From: Nocardia sp. CNY236
GTDB taxonomy: Bacteria > Actinomycetota > Actinomycetes > Mycobacteriales > Mycobacteriaceae
Direction: 5' to 3'
Length of the DNA stretch: 64,000 nucleotides
Assembly: GCF_000482385.1 (NCBI RefSeq)
Contig: NZ_AXVD01000015.1
Span: 1-64,000 of the forward strand
Below, piece after piece: positions 32,162-43,820 of the stretch. The notes beneath the pieces are model-generated. The model was not told where the DNA came from, ran no database searches, and was given only the letters and a program-made list of their open reading frames with translations. The first letter of the stretch is position 1, and each line of letters starts with the position of its first letter. A program made the position numbers and the translations under genes.

Positions 32162-33067
32162 GTGGCAAGAGATAGCGAGCTGGAAGAAACGGGTAGCACC
32201 CTGCCACGCAGGCAGCTCGGCAGGTACCTGCGGGAGGCACGCGAAGGCGCAGGACTCAGCACAGACAAAGCCGCTCAACTCATGGAGTGGCACAAGTCCA
32301 CCGTCAATCGCCTCGAGCGCGGGCTGACCGAAAGGATAAGAGTCCGAGATATTCTGGGCCTCTGCGAAATATATGGGCTGAGCGACGAAAAGACCGCAGT
32401 CGCGAAGGGTCTTGCCGAGCAGACTCCGGCGAAGTCGTGGTGGCACGCCTACGCCGATCTGATTCCCGCCAACGTGAACCTGTTCGTCGGTTTGGAGTCC
32501 GGTGCGAATACCCTGACAATGTTTCAGCCGCTCGTCGTCCCCGGCCTGCTGCAGACAGCGAACTACGCGCGTGCACTCGATCGAATCTATTTCCCGGATG
32601 AAACGAGCGAAGAGCTGGACCGGCGAGTCGCGCTACGAATCAGACGGCAGAACATCCTCACGCGCAAACGCAGGCCCACCCGCGCCGTGATAGTCCTCCA
32701 CGAAAACGTACTACGGACCGTGATCGGCGATCGTCGTGTCATGGCTGCACTGTTACGACACATCGCGGACCTGGGCACTCGAGACAATATCGAAGTCCGA
32801 TTGCTGCCCTTCCGTGCAGGTCTCCCCTTGGGGATGCCACTACCACCATTCACCGTTTTCGAATTCGACCGCGATACCCATGGCAGGTTGGTCGAACCTA
32901 CTGTTGTGTTCTCGGAAAGCTTTGCGGGAGCGATGTACTTCGAGCGACGAACAGAAGTGGAACTCTACCGACGGTCGTTCGAGATAGTGCAAAGTTCCGC
33001 GCTGGACACTCGTCCCAGCCGAGATATGTTGCGACAGATAGCAAGGGAGTACGACAGTGAGCGTTGA
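32162..33067 (+). CDS. XRE-family regulator with DUF5753 domain (Scr1 type)
   Basis: 301 residues: HTH at about 20-75 (LGRYLREAREGAGLSTDKAA, KSTVNRLERG) then the DUF5753 domain (FQPLVVPGLLQTANYARAL, IVLHENVLRTVIGDR, RLLPFRAGLPLGMPLPPFTV). Such proteins are very common in Streptomyces and Nocardia, almost always followed by a DUF397 partner, and modulate development or secondary metabolism in ways that resemble toxin-antitoxin pairs. GTG 32162 is set by GAGGGGG five bases upstream. Its stop overlaps the DUF397 start by 11 bases. Confidence 0.9.
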   Translation: MARDSELEETGSTLPRRQLGRYLREAREGAGLSTDKAAQLMEWHKSTVNRLERGLTERIRVRDILGLCEIYGLSDEKTAVAKGLAEQTPAKSWWHAYADLIPANVNLFVGLESGANTLTMFQPLVVPGLLQTANYARALDRIYFPDETSEELDRRVALRIRRQNILTRKRRPTRAVIVLHENVLRTVIGDRRVMAALLRHIADLGTRDNIEVRLLPFRAGLPLGMPLPPFTVFEFDRDTHGRLVEPTVVFSESFAGAMYFERRTEVELYRRSFEIVQSSALDTRPSRDMLRQIAREYDSER

Positions 33068-33269
33068 CCTGACACTGGCTCGGTGGTTCAAGTCCAGCCA
33101 CAGCTCTGGGGGACAAGACTGCGTCGAGGTCGCCTTCCTCGAAGGTGGGAGAGTCGGAGTACGGGATTCCAAGGACCCTGCAGGCTCGATTCTGATATTT
33201 CACCCCGCTGTATGGGATGCCTTCACCGCGACAGTAGCGCACGAGGAGTTCAACCGGTCCCCTGCCTGA
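33057..33269 (+). CDS. DUF397 protein, first copy
   Basis: 70 residues, complete DUF397: WFKSSHSSGGQDCVEVAFL near the start, VGVRDSKDP and the C-terminal VWDAFTATVA. These small proteins pair with the upstream DUF5753 regulator. Start GTG 33057 lies within the end of the regulator gene with AAGGGAG seven bases before, so translation is coupled. Nearly identical to the copy at 33383-33595. Confidence 0.9.
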   Translation: MSVDLTLARWFKSSHSSGGQDCVEVAFLEGGRVGVRDSKDPAGSILIFHPAVWDAFTATVAHEEFNRSPA

Positions 33270-33296
33270 CTGTTCGGCGACCTCCCGGATGGCAAG

Positions 33297-33393
33297 GATC
33301 GACCGACAGAAGGTTCACGCTACGAGCCTGGACGCACGTCCGAGCCGGGACCTCCTGAGAGTGAAAGCAAGGGAGCACAGCAGTGACCGTTGA
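33297..33393 (+). pseudogene. Remnant of a second DUF5753 regulator gene (3' end)
   Basis: The frame 33301-33393 reads ...SLDARPSRDLLRVKARE and HSSDR then stop, clearly related to the true tail SALDTRPSRDMLRQIARE and YDSER of the gene ending at 33067. Its stop codon also overlaps the following DUF397 GTG by exactly 11 bases, as in the intact pair. Nucleotide similarity fades before about 33297. So a whole regulator-plus-partner unit was duplicated and the second regulator deleted, or only its tail was copied. Confidence 0.75.
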
Positions 33394-33595
33394 TCTGGCC
33401 GGAGCCGAGTGGTTCAAGTCCAGCCACAGCTCCGGTGGGCAAGAATGCGTCGAGGTTGCTTTCCTCGAAGGAGGGAGCATCGGAGTACGGGATTCCAAGG
33501 ACCCTGCAGGCTCGATTCTGATATTTCACCCCGCTGTATGGGATGCCTTCACCGCAGCAGTAGCGCACGAGGAGTTCAACCGGTCCCCTGCCTGA
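33383..33595 (+). CDS. DUF397 protein, second copy
   Basis: 70 residues, differing from the first copy mainly in residues 2-9 and at three or four other places; from GVRDSKDP to the stop only one residue differs. Start GTG 33383 with AAGGGAG seven bases upstream. It has lost its own upstream regulator (only a 3' remnant remains), so it is an orphan or depends on the regulator at 32162. Confidence 0.85.
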   Translation: MTVDLAGAEWFKSSHSSGGQECVEVAFLEGGSIGVRDSKDPAGSILIFHPAVWDAFTAAVAHEEFNRSPA

Positions 33596-33681
33596 CTGTT
33601 CGGCGATTCCCGGATGGCCCGGAGCGGCAATCGGGCCAGCGCCGGGCCGTTCCGCCCCTGCCTTCGGCTACGGGCTGGTCG

Positions 33682-34983
33682 TCAGAAGAATGTGTGCAGC
33701 ACATCGACGACCTTCGGGGCGGGGGCGTCGGCGTCGTCGACCACCGGGATGAGCCGCCACTTGTCGAAAGCGGTACACGGATGAGACAGGCCGAGACGCA
33801 CGACCGCACCGATCTGCAGCGTCGACGCTGCGCTGGGCGGCAGCCGCAGGAAGGCATGCTGATCGTTGAGCGCGGATACCGTCGCGCCGACGAGTGGCTC
33901 GGAGCCCTCCCCCACGACCAGCTGCGGAACCGGGAGGCCGGCGTCGAACGGGAGGTCACGTCTGCCCGCGTCCAATAGGGCGAGACCTGGCTCCGGGCAG
34001 GACAATACGCGAGCCCAGCCGTGCATCGCCGCACGCAGTGGTGTGACAGCGTTCGGCAGGGCCAACGGCGACACCGCCGCGTAGAAACCGTCGTCATGGA
34101 TGACGTAGGCCCCGGAACGCAGCACGACAGTCGTCGCGACACCGCGAGCGCCGTGCTCGTCGGCCAACGGTGCCAGGTGTTCCACCACCAGGTCCGGATA
34201 GGTGCTGCCGCCCGCGGTGAGAATCGCCGCGCCTCGGTACACCCCCGCGTCGGCCAGTTCGCGGTGTAGGCGAGCGAGCTGGCCGAGGTAGTCCTCGACC
34301 GCTGCGACGCCTTTCGGAGAGCGTTCGTAGGCCAGTACGCCCTCATAGCCACCCACGCCTGCCAGTGTCAACCGCGAGGCGCCGGCGATCGCCCGCGCAA
34401 CGGCAGCCGCCTCGTCGACGGTGCGCGCGCCGGTACGGCCACCCGGCGCACCCAGTTCCACCAGCACCGGGATGCGCGCCGAGCCCGGCGCGCCGTGCAG
34501 GTGCGCATCCATCAGTGCGACCGTCTCGACACTGTCTGCCCAGCAGAAGAACTCGAAGGACGAGTCGTGCATGATTTCCGCCACGACCCAGCGCAATCCG
34601 ACCGGATCGACGAGTGTATTGGCCAGCAGTACCCGCGCGACACCGAAAGCACGCGCCACCTGCGCCTGCCAGACAGTGGCCACCGTGATCCCCCACGACC
34701 CCGCGGCCAGTTGGTCGGCCCACAATCGAGGGGCCATGGTCGTTTTGCCGTGTGGCGCCAGACGCACCCCGGCCGCGTGCGCCCAGTCGGCCATGACGGA
34801 GATATTCGTTGCCACTGCACCGCGGTCGACGGTGAACATCGGTGTCTGCAACTGCCCGAGTGTCGGTGCAGTGGACAAGAACTCTCTCACCGTGGAACCC
34901 CACGACGCAGGCGGCATGCCTTTGTGCTCGGGACCGATCGTGCGGTCCCCGAGCGCCGCAACCGCGGCATCGTCGATCGACAT
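33682..34983 (-). CDS. D-serine-deaminase-like PLP enzyme (fold type III, alanine-racemase N-terminal domain)
   Basis: 433 residues. The PLP lysine is Lys80 in RLAPHGKTTMAP; LTAGGSTYPD and LRSGAYVIHDDGFY are the DSD1 / amino-acid-deaminase blocks, with probable zinc ligands in the C-terminal LSHPCTAFDKW. Family members deaminate D-serine or D-threonine, or act as low-specificity aldolases. ATG 34983 is preferred because MSIDD starts the similarity; an upstream frame adds 12 codons. It is 39 bases after ppc. With the D-aminoacylase and RpiR it may serve D-amino-acid breakdown. Confidence 0.85.
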   Translation of the reverse strand: MSIDDAAVAALGDRTIGPEHKGMPPASWGSTVREFLSTAPTLGQLQTPMFTVDRGAVATNISVMADWAHAAGVRLAPHGKTTMAPRLWADQLAAGSWGITVATVWQAQVARAFGVARVLLANTLVDPVGLRWVVAEIMHDSSFEFFCWADSVETVALMDAHLHGAPGSARIPVLVELGAPGGRTGARTVDEAAAVARAIAGASRLTLAGVGGYEGVLAYERSPKGVAAVEDYLGQLARLHRELADAGVYRGAAILTAGGSTYPDLVVEHLAPLADEHGARGVATTVVLRSGAYVIHDDGFYAAVSPLALPNAVTPLRAAMHGWARVLSCPEPGLALLDAGRRDLPFDAGLPVPQLVVGEGSEPLVGATVSALNDQHAFLRLPPSAASTLQIGAVVRLGLSHPCTAFDKWRLIPVVDDADAPAPKVVDVLHTFF

Positions 34984-35022
34984 CACATTCCTTCCGTCGA
35001 GCGCGGCCCTGGTGCGCACCGG

Positions 35023-37788
35023 TCAGCCCGAATTGCGCAGTGCGGTAGCCAGGCCGTTCATGGTCAGCAGAATGCCGCGCTTCACCAGTTCGGAGTCGTC
35101 GCCGGCGCGTAGGCGACGCAGCAACTGCACCTGCATCTGATTGAGCGGCTCCAGGTAGGGGAATCGGTTGTGAATGGACTCGGCCAGCGACGGGTTGTCG
35201 GCCAGGAGGTGATCGTTGCCGGTGATCGCGGCGTGCATGCGCATGGTACGTGCATGCTCGTCGCAGATCATGCCGAAAATCTCTTCCCGCAACGACACGT
35301 CGTCGACCAGTTCGGCATACCGGGCTGCGATGTCCAAATCGCTCTTGGCCATCACCTGGGCCAAATTCGACAAGACGGTGCGGAAGAACGGCCACCGCCG
35401 ATACAGATCCGTCAGAACTGCCAGACGGTGCGGATCGCCACCGATCCACTGCTCGAGCGCCGCGCCGGTGCCATACCACCCCGGCAGCATCACCCGTGCC
35501 TGACTCCACGACATCACCCAGGGGATGGCCCGCAGGTCCGCGACCGAATTCGTCGGTTTGCGCGAGGCGGGTCTGCTGCCGATATTCAGGTCACCGACCT
35601 CGGCGACCGGCGTGGACTGGCGGAAATACTGGACGAACCCTGGGGTTTCGTGCACCAACTGGGTGTATGCCGCGCGGGCCCGCGCCGCCAGGTCGTCCAT
35701 GATCGCGTAGGACGGCTCCGCGTCCGTGCCGAGTCCTTCCACATCCAACAATGTCGACTCGAGCGTACCGGCCAGCAGTGACTCCAAGTTGCGGTGCGCC
35801 GCACCGGGTTCGGCGTATTTGGCGGCGATCACCTCGCCCTGCTCGGTGAGCCGCAGCGAACCACGAACGGCGCCGGCTGGCTGAGCAAGGATCGCGTCGT
35901 AGCTGCGGCCACCGCCGCGACCCACGGTCCCGCCGCGACCGTGGAACAGCCGCAAGCGGATTCCGGTCTTGCGCGCCACATCGACCAAATCCAACTCTGC
36001 GCGATACAGTGCCCAGTTCGCGGCCAGGTACCCGCCGTCTTTGTTGGAATCGGAATAGCCGAGCATGACTTCCTGACGCATTCCCTGCGCTGCCACCAGC
36101 TCGCGATACACCGGAACCTCCAGCGCGGCGGACAAAGTCGTGGCGCCAGCGCCCAAGTCTTCGATGGTCTCGAACAGCGGCACGATACCCACCGGGCAGC
36201 TCGGTGGCCCGTCCGTCTCCCCCGGATCGAGCAGCCCACCCTCCTTCAACAGCAGGGCGGCCTCGAGCAAGTCGCTAACCGAGGTGCACATGCTGATGAT
36301 GTAATTCGGCACCGCCCCTGCGCCGAGAGCGGCCACGACGTCCCGTGCGGCGCGAATGATGCCCAACTCCTTGACGGCCTGCTCGCTCAGCCGCGCCCGC
36401 GGACCGAGCAGAGGACGCCGGGTGCACAACTCCGCTGCCAACACCTCCACGCGCCGCGCCTCCGGTAGACCGGCATAGTCGCGGTGCACCCCGGCCCAGG
36501 CCAGTAGCTCCGCCACCACCTGCTCGTGCACCTCGGAGTTCTGCCGCATGTCCAGTCCCTGGAGGTGGAAGCCGAACGTTTCCACCGCATGTCGCAATGC
36601 GGCCAGACGATCGTCGGCGAGCAGACCGTCGCCACCGCGCCGCAGCGAGGCGTCCACCGCGTCGAGATCGTCCAATACCGCTGCCGGAGTCGGGTAGGGC
36701 TGCGCCACGTCCTCGGGGCCACCTGGCGACATCTCCCCGAGTGCGGTCCATGCGGTGGCGGTCAGTCGCGCCCGAATATGGTGTAGCGCGCGGCGATACG
36801 GCTCGTCGGCATGAATGGCCGGATCGGGGTAGCCGGTCTCGGCGAGAGCCGCCACCGCGGGGGTCACCGTGACCAGCCGGGCCGACAACGCCAGCGTCTT
36901 CTCCAACTCCACCAATTCGCTCAGGTAGCGCTCGAAGGCCACACCAGCGGCGCGATAGGCGGCCTGGCGCACCACATCGGCGGTCACGTAGGGGTTTCCG
37001 TCCCGGTCGCCCCCGATCCACGAGCCGGGACGCAGAATCGGGCGGCGCAGCAACTCCACCCCGGGCCAGCGGGTGCGCAACGCGGCGCGCACCTCGGCAT
37101 TGATCGCTGGGATGACATCGAACAATGTGAGGTCGTAGTAGCGCAGACCCACCGAGATCTCGTCCTGAATCCGCAGGCGGGCCAGGCGGATCAACGCTGT
37201 GCGCCAGAGGCTGAGCACCTGGCGACGAATGCCGCGGTCGAGCTCGGCGCGCTCGGAGTCGGCATAGCGTTGACGCAGACGCAACAGTTCGGTGATCCGG
37301 GCCTGTGCGTCGAAGACGGTGCGTCGCCGGGTCTCGGTCGGGTGTGCGGTGATCACTGGCGACACCAACGCATCGGCCAGCAGCTCCCCGACCCGAGTCG
37401 CGTCCAGCGCGGCGGCGTCGAGCTTGCGGTAGGTCGCCGCCAACGACGAGTCCTGCGGCGGTTCACCGGCTGCTTCGTGGGCAGCGCGGCGTCGGTCGCG
37501 CTGAATGTCCTCGGCCAGATTGGCCAGCAAGACGAAGTAACTGAACGCGCGGATGAGCGGAAGCGCCCTCGTGATGTCCACGTCGTCCAGCATCTGCGCG
37601 ACGGCGCTGCGCCCGACCTCCTCGCGGCGCACGCGGAACGCCTCGATACGCACCCGCTCGACCAGGTCGAAGACTTCTGGTCCCTCATGGTCCCGGATGA
37701 TGTCGCCGAGCACGCCACCGAGGAATCGGATGTCGTCGCGCAGCGGCCGCGTTGCGTCGTGTGGGGTGCCGATCATCGATTCGCCCAT
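35023..37788 (-). CDS. ppc: Phosphoenolpyruvate carboxylase
   Basis: Anaplerotic enzyme forming oxaloacetate from PEP and bicarbonate. About 921 residues. Catalytic His region [12 protein letters not shown], the [12 protein letters not shown] block, [14 protein letters not shown] with the active-site lysine, and the glycine loop [13 protein letters not shown] are all visible; the C-terminal NSG replaces the NTG end typical of the family. ATG 37788 or 37776 may be the start; the open frame continues 24 codons further. TACTGT lies about six bases before ATG 37788, so the message may be leaderless. Confidence 0.95.
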   Translation of the reverse strand: MGESMIGTPHDATRPLRDDIRFLGGVLGDIIRDHEGPEVFDLVERVRIEAFRVRREEVGRSAVAQMLDDVDITRALPLIRAFSYFVLLANLAEDIQRDRRRAAHEAAGEPPQDSSLAATYRKLDAAALDATRVGELLADALVSPVITAHPTETRRRTVFDAQARITELLRLRQRYADSERAELDRGIRRQVLSLWRTALIRLARLRIQDEISVGLRYYDLTLFDVIPAINAEVRAALRTRWPGVELLRRPILRPGSWIGGDRDGNPYVTADVVRQAAYRAAGVAFERYLSELVELEKTLALSARLVTVTPAVAALAETGYPDPAIHADEPYRRALHHIRARLTATAWTALGEMSPGGPEDVAQPYPTPAAVLDDLDAVDASLRRGGDGLLADDRLAALRHAVETFGFHLQGLDMRQNSEVHEQVVAELLAWAGVHRDYAGLPEARRVEVLAAELCTRRPLLGPRARLSEQAVKELGIIRAARDVVAALGAGAVPNYIISMCTSVSDLLEAALLLKEGGLLDPGETDGPPSCPVGIVPLFETIEDLGAGATTLSAALEVPVYRELVAAQGMRQEVMLGYSDSNKDGGYLAANWALYRAELDLVDVARKTGIRLRLFHGRGGTVGRGGGRSYDAILAQPAGAVRGSLRLTEQGEVIAAKYAEPGAAHRNLESLLAGTLESTLLDVEGLGTDAEPSYAIMDDLAARARAAYTQLVHETPGFVQYFRQSTPVAEVGDLNIGSRPASRKPTNSVADLRAIPWVMSWSQARVMLPGWYGTGAALEQWIGGDPHRLAVLTDLYRRWPFFRTVLSNLAQVMAKSDLDIAARYAELVDDVSLREEIFGMICDEHARTMRMHAAITGNDHLLADNPSLAESIHNRFPYLEPLNQMQVQLLRRLRAGDDSELVKRGILLTMNGLATALRNSG

Positions 37789-37901
37789 GCTCAGACAGTA
37801 TTGTCCGTAACCGACAGCGGCGCGCAACGTGGGCCAGAGTAGACGGTGGTCCGCGGTCACGCGGCTGCAACCGCTCGGCGATCCGACCCGCCGTCCCCGG
37901 T

Positions 37902-38924
37902 CTACTTCCCCGCGAGGATGTCGAGCACCGTGTCAGAGGTATAGAAGGGGGTCAGGCGCTGAGCGATCAGCGTCGCCAGCACCCCGTCACGCTTTGCCCC
38001 CTCGATGACGGCCGGACCGTACCGCAAGATCTCGGTGACGATGTCGTCACCGGTGAGTCCGAGTTCGGGCAGCATCGTTGCCAGGGTGTAGTCACCGTAT
38101 TTGCTGAAGAACACCTCTACGCACTGGTCCACCAGCAGGCCGACATAGCCCTTCTCGCGGGTGGTGACCGCGACCTCGTAGACCAGTAGCGCGAGCTCGG
38201 CGAGGTCTTTGCTGCTGAGGTAGGCGCGCAGCTCACCGACCGGTTCGCCGGCATGCAGGTCCCAGAACTCCATGGCTGCCGCGTGCACCGGCGCATCGCG
38301 CAGCATCTCGCGCACGGCGTTGGTGGTGCGCTTGAGCGCGAACAGCGTGCCCTTGCCCGCCAGGTCGCCGACGAACGTGCCGTCGGCGACCTTCTTGGCT
38401 TTGTTGGCCGCGGATTGCCCCAACGACACCAGCGAGGACACACCCGGGATCTTCTCGGCGAATTCCCGGTTGGCCTGCACGAAATCCTCGAGCAGCTTGT
38501 CCACGAACTTCGAAGCGACCGTCGCGACCAGAGGACTTTCGGCGAGCCGGTCCAGCGTGCGCTCCTGCGCGCGACGCATGTCCAAGATCTTCGCCAGCAA
38601 CGCCTCCATGGGCTCGCGGTCGACCACGTCGCCGAGTGTGTGCTCGCGTTCCGCGGCAATGTGAGCGTAGATGGCGTCGGCGAACACACCGACCGTATCG
38701 GCGATGACCGGGCTGCCACCGATCAACTCGATGACGGTGCGGACGGTCTTCTTGGCCTGCTCGACCTCGATGACATCACGGACGACGAGCGTGTCGGCGA
38801 CCTCGAGCGCTGCCTCGGTGTCGCGCACGATCACCTCGGTGAAGCGCTCACCGGTGACCTCGGCGAGCAAGAACTCCACCTGAGCGTCCAGAAGCCGTGC
38901 CGCGATCTCCTTCGGCTCGCTCAT
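37902..38924 (-). CDS. Conserved hypothetical protein, 340 residues
   Basis: Not recognised. Predominantly alpha-helical, no signal peptide and no membrane helix. Blocks such as [42 protein letters not shown] and [19 protein letters not shown] suggest a helical-bundle protein with several amphipathic helices, possibly lipid- or membrane-associated. It lies 113 bases upstream of ppc on the same strand. Codon use is like the housekeeping genes around it. 38925-39156 beyond it holds no gene. Confidence 0.8.
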   Translation of the reverse strand: MSEPKEIAARLLDAQVEFLLAEVTGERFTEVIVRDTEAALEVADTLVVRDVIEVEQAKKTVRTVIELIGGSPVIADTVGVFADAIYAHIAAEREHTLGDVVDREPMEALLAKILDMRRAQERTLDRLAESPLVATVASKFVDKLLEDFVQANREFAEKIPGVSSLVSLGQSAANKAKKVADGTFVGDLAGKGTLFALKRTTNAVREMLRDAPVHAAAMEFWDLHAGEPVGELRAYLSSKDLAELALLVYEVAVTTREKGYVGLLVDQCVEVFFSKYGDYTLATMLPELGLTGDDIVTEILRYGPAVIEGAKRDGVLATLIAQRLTPFYTSDTVLDILAGK

Positions 38925-39156
38925 CGAGTTCCCCTCTCGCCGTCGCGCCAGCGCGCGACATCCTCACGTGCTCGCAGTGCTCGTCCACGCCCCGGCGCCT
39001 GTGTCGTGCGGTCACCGAAAGGCTGCTCGACCCTATCGCGCCGGGACGAAAACCGCAGCGCGCGAGCGGAACCAACCTCCAGCGACTGCAGGCGCGAACC
39101 TACCTCGGCGACGTCGGCGCGGCGAGCGCAGCACCGGAGGCCGTCGCCGGCACCGC

Positions 39157-39924
39157 TCACTGCCGAACGAGAGCACCCGCCCAGTCGCGCACGAGGCCGT
39201 ACCACTCCGAACCACCGACGGTGGCCACCTCTCCGTGCCCCGCGCCCGGAAAGACGACGAGACGCTTCGGCTCCGGCGCTGCCGCGTACAGCGCGTGCGC
39301 GTGCGGCAGCGGCAGCAGTTCGTCCTGGTCGCCGTGCATGATCAGCACCGGGGCGCGGACCCGGCCGATCCGTTGCAGATTCGGATACGCGTTCGGAATC
39401 AATGCAGCCGGCAGCAGCGGGTACACCCCGTGCGCGGCATCGCGAAGACCGGTGAACGTGGACATCACCATCAATCCGGCCGGTGGATACCGTTGCGCCA
39501 GTTCGAGCACGATCCCGCCGCCGAGCGATTCGCCCAGGTAGAGCACCCGGTCCGCATGCACCCCCGGCTGCGCCAGCAACGTCTCGCGCGCGGCGCGAGC
39601 ATCCAGATAGGTCCCGTGCTCGGAGGGTTTTCCCGTGCTGCGTCCATAGCCGCGGTAGTCGAAGACCAATGCATCGAAACCAGCCTCGACGAGCATCGCC
39701 ATCAACGAGACCTGGTCACCGATATTGCCCGCATTGCCGTGTGCGAACAGCACGTGCCCGATCGGATCGCGCGCCGGTACCCACCAGCCGTGCAGGGTTT
39801 CCCCGTCGGCGGTCACCGAGGACACGTCGGTGTACTGCAGCCCGAGCTGGTCGGGGGTCTGCAGCAGGGTCCGCTCCGGCCGATAGGTCAATGCGTTGAG
39901 GATCGGTGTGGCTGGGTGACGCAT
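39157..39924 (-). CDS. Alpha/beta hydrolase (ABHD13/BEM46-like)
   Basis: 255 residues, cytoplasmic or membrane-associated serine hydrolase. Oxyanion block AHGNAGN (61-67), DYRGYGRSTG, nucleophile GESLG (Ser133), acid in MHGDQDELLP, and His in FPGAGHGEV. The BEM46-like group may handle lipids or thioesters; substrate unknown. ATG 39924 (MRHPATPI) begins the similarity. It lies downstream of pheT on the same strand and could be co-transcribed. Confidence 0.85.
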   Translation of the reverse strand: MRHPATPILNALTYRPERTLLQTPDQLGLQYTDVSSVTADGETLHGWWVPARDPIGHVLFAHGNAGNIGDQVSLMAMLVEAGFDALVFDYRGYGRSTGKPSEHGTYLDARAARETLLAQPGVHADRVLYLGESLGGGIVLELAQRYPPAGLMVMSTFTGLRDAAHGVYPLLPAALIPNAYPNLQRIGRVRAPVLIMHGDQDELLPLPHAHALYAAAPEPKRLVVFPGAGHGEVATVGGSEWYGLVRDWAGALVRQ

Positions 39925-39980
39925 GTCTTCATTTCTACCGGACGGGTGGGCGACCGCCACGGGGCGCGCAGGAACGGCGC

Positions 39981-40040
39981 TCGCGTTCAGCCGCGTAGCC
40001 TCGCGTTCAGCCACGTAGCCTCGCGTTCAGCCACGTAGCA
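39981..40040. repeat. Three 20-bp tandem copies at the pheT stop codon
   Basis: TCGCGTTCAGCCACGTAGCC is repeated three times, with single-base changes, at 39981-40000, 40001-40020 and 40021-40040. The pheT stop (40027-40029) and its last few codons lie in the right-hand copy, so on the minus strand a TGA recurs every 20 bases. Same stop-anchored pattern as at 4317 and 4665. Confidence 0.85.
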
Positions 40041-42552
40041 CAGCGCCCACGGCCTCGGCTGCGGCGGCGACGGCCGCGTCACGCGCCGCACTGGCCTCCT
40101 CTTCGGTCAGCGTCCGATCGGCGGCGCGGAAGCGCAAGGCGTAAGCCAGTGATTTACGCCCTTCGCCCGCTTGAGCTCCCTCGTACACGTCGAACAGTGC
40201 GATGTCCTCCAACAGTTCGCCGCCGCCGGAGCGCAACGCCGACTCCACCGCTGCCGCCGCAACCATCTTGTCGACGCTCACCGCGACATCCTGCAGCACC
40301 GCGGGGAACGGTGACACCGTCGGCGCCGGCCGGGCCTCGTGCAACGGCAGCGCATCCAGGTCGAGTTCGACAGCACAGGTCCGTGGCGGCAGACCCGCAC
40401 GTTCCAGCACCGCCGGGTGCAGTTCCCCCGCATGCCCGACGACGGTCCCATCGACCACCAGCTCGGCACACCGACCGGGGTGCCACGGTAGGGGGGTGGC
40501 GGCGTTGCGGGTCATGTGCACGCCCGCCGCGTCGGCGACCACTTCGGCCAAAGCGAAAACGTCGGCGGCCTCGACCGGGCGGCCGGACCCCCATGGCCCA
40601 CGCGGGTCGCGGCGCCCGGTCAACACCGCCGCCACGTGCACCGGCTGGGCTGGTAGCGAATCGAACAGCTCGGCCACCTGGGCATCGGTCGGACGTCGAT
40701 CCACCGGCAGCGCCGGCACCGATCGGGTGGTCGAGTCCGGCAGCACAACCTGGGCGATGCCGTAGATGGCGAGGTCACGCGCACCCCGCGAGATATTGCG
40801 GGCGGCCACTTCGAGCAGACCGGGCAACAAGGTGGTGGCCAACTCGGCCCGCTCCACGTCGAGCGGGTTCAGCACTCGGGTCGTAGCCCGGCGCGGGTCG
40901 TCGGCGCTCAGCCCCCAGGTGTCGAACACGCCGGCGGGCAGGAAGACCGGCGGTGGAACTTCCACACACCCGGCGAAGGCCAAGGCACGGCTGACCGCTC
41001 GCCGGCGGCGCTGCGCCGAGGTGAGTCCTCGGCCTGCCGGTGCGACGGGCAGCACGGACGGAATCCGCTCGAGCCCCTCGAGCCGCAGCACCTCTTCCAC
41101 CAGATCGGCCGGCCCACTCAGATCCGGGCGCCAACTGGGCGGGGTCACCACCAACTGGCCGTGTCCCGTGGGACTGACACCGACCTCGACGGTGCAGCCG
41201 ATCTGAGCCAGCCGGCGCGCCGCAGTCCCGGTCGGGTAGGTGACGCCGGCGACGCGATCGGGCAAGTCGATGTCCATGTGAATGGGTTCGGCCGCCGCGA
41301 CCGCGGCCTGGATGTCGCTGAGCACCGGCTCGACAGTGCCGCCGGCGATCTCGGCGAGCAGCGTGGCCGCGCGGTCGAGCGCGGCAATATTGATCATCGG
41401 ATCGACAATGCGCTCATACCGTTTGCCTGCCTCGGATACCAGCTTGTGCCGCCGGGCGGTCCGATAGATCGACAGTGGGTTCCAGGTGGCCGCTTCCAAC
41501 AGAATGTCGGTGCTGTCCGCACTGACCTCGGTACTGGCCCCGCCCATCACTCCAGCCAGCGAGACGACGCCGGAATCGTCGGCGATCACCACGTCCTCCG
41601 CGGCGAGAACCCGCTCGACGCCATCCAAGGTCCGCAATGTCTCACCGGCGTTCGCGGTGCGCACCACCAGGGCGCCGGAAATTTTCGCGGCGTCGAAGGC
41701 GTGCAGCGGCTGACCCAGCTCGAGCATGACGTAGTTGGTGACATCGACCGCCGGCGAGATCGGGCGCACGCCGGAGAGCAACAATCTGCGCTGCAACCAC
41801 CACGGGCTGACCGCTGTCGGGTCGATACCGGTGACGCGACGGGCCCCGAAACGGGTACACCGCGAGTCCGGCTCGACCCGAATCGACCAGGCTTCGGTTT
41901 CGTGGTCGGGCAGCAACCGCACCGCGGGATCGGCGTATTCGAGATCGAATCCACAAGCCAGTTCCCGGGCCAATCCGCGTACCGAGAAGCAATAGCCGCG
42001 ATCGGGGGTGATGTTCAACTCGACGACCGTGTCGTGGAGGCCGAGGACCTCGTTGGCGTCGGTGCCCGGCTCGGCGGTGCCCTTCTCCAACACCAGGATG
42101 CCGGAATGATCTTTGCCGATGCCGAGTTCGGCAACCGAACAGATCATCCCATGCGAGACATGTCCGTAGGTCTTGCGCGCGGTGATCTGGAATCCGCCGG
42201 GCAACACCCCACCCGGCAATACCACCACCACGAGGTCGTCGACCACGAAGTTGCTCGCACCACAGATGATCTGCTGCAACTCGGGTTTGCCGATATCCAC
42301 CTTGCACAAGCGGATCGGCTTTTTGAACTCGGTCAACTCGGTGATCTCGGCAACTCGACCGACGACCAGCGGCGGCGCGCCATCCGAGGCCGAGCCGCCC
42401 TCGCCCGAACCGGCCACCCGGTGCAGCGTATCGAGCTCTTCGACCTCCAGCCCGACCCGGACGAATCCCGCGTCGAGCTCTTGCGGTGTCACCGACCATT
42501 CGGGACTGGCGTGCTGGATGATGTCGGTCAGCCAGGACTGTGCTACTCGCAC
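40027..42552 (-). CDS. pheT: Phenylalanyl-tRNA synthetase beta subunit
   Basis: Charges tRNA-Phe as an alpha2-beta2 complex with PheS. 841 residues with the expected order: EMAP-type tRNA-binding domain (about 45-155, CGASNF near 120), B3/B4 editing domain (about 220-380, [19 protein letters not shown]), B5 domain (about 410-480), catalytic-like core, and the anticodon-binding FDX-ACB domain at the end ([15 protein letters not shown]). GTG 42552 is the start, 32 bases after pheS. Confidence 0.97.
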   Translation of the reverse strand: MRVAQSWLTDIIQHASPEWSVTPQELDAGFVRVGLEVEELDTLHRVAGSGEGGSASDGAPPLVVGRVAEITELTEFKKPIRLCKVDIGKPELQQIICGASNFVVDDLVVVVLPGGVLPGGFQITARKTYGHVSHGMICSVAELGIGKDHSGILVLEKGTAEPGTDANEVLGLHDTVVELNITPDRGYCFSVRGLARELACGFDLEYADPAVRLLPDHETEAWSIRVEPDSRCTRFGARRVTGIDPTAVSPWWLQRRLLLSGVRPISPAVDVTNYVMLELGQPLHAFDAAKISGALVVRTANAGETLRTLDGVERVLAAEDVVIADDSGVVSLAGVMGGASTEVSADSTDILLEAATWNPLSIYRTARRHKLVSEAGKRYERIVDPMINIAALDRAATLLAEIAGGTVEPVLSDIQAAVAAAEPIHMDIDLPDRVAGVTYPTGTAARRLAQIGCTVEVGVSPTGHGQLVVTPPSWRPDLSGPADLVEEVLRLEGLERIPSVLPVAPAGRGLTSAQRRRRAVSRALAFAGCVEVPPPVFLPAGVFDTWGLSADDPRRATTRVLNPLDVERAELATTLLPGLLEVAARNISRGARDLAIYGIAQVVLPDSTTRSVPALPVDRRPTDAQVAELFDSLPAQPVHVAAVLTGRRDPRGPWGSGRPVEAADVFALAEVVADAAGVHMTRNAATPLPWHPGRCAELVVDGTVVGHAGELHPAVLERAGLPPRTCAVELDLDALPLHEARPAPTVSPFPAVLQDVAVSVDKMVAAAAVESALRSGGGELLEDIALFDVYEGAQAGEGRKSLAYALRFRAADRTLTEEEASAARDAAVAAAAEAVGAVLRG

Positions 42553-42584
42553 TTGACGTGTCGCTCTCTCGATCGAAGGGAAGG

Positions 42585-43733
<1,149 letters not shown>

Positions 43734-43820
43734 TCATGAGCGGTTCACGTGGATTACCCTCCACAGTGGACCGAGCGGTCTGTTACCAGCACTCGATACT
43801 AGATGTCACGCGGCACCGGT

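Noticed and set aside
33400-33430. tRNA T-arm-like sequence (GGTTCAAGTCC) in both DUF397 genes
   Set aside because: It encodes WFKSS in a conserved protein and there is no cloverleaf around it.
36811-37842. 343-codon plus-strand open frame opposite ppc
   Set aside because: Antisense shadow of a high-G+C gene; composition is Arg/Gln/His-rich.
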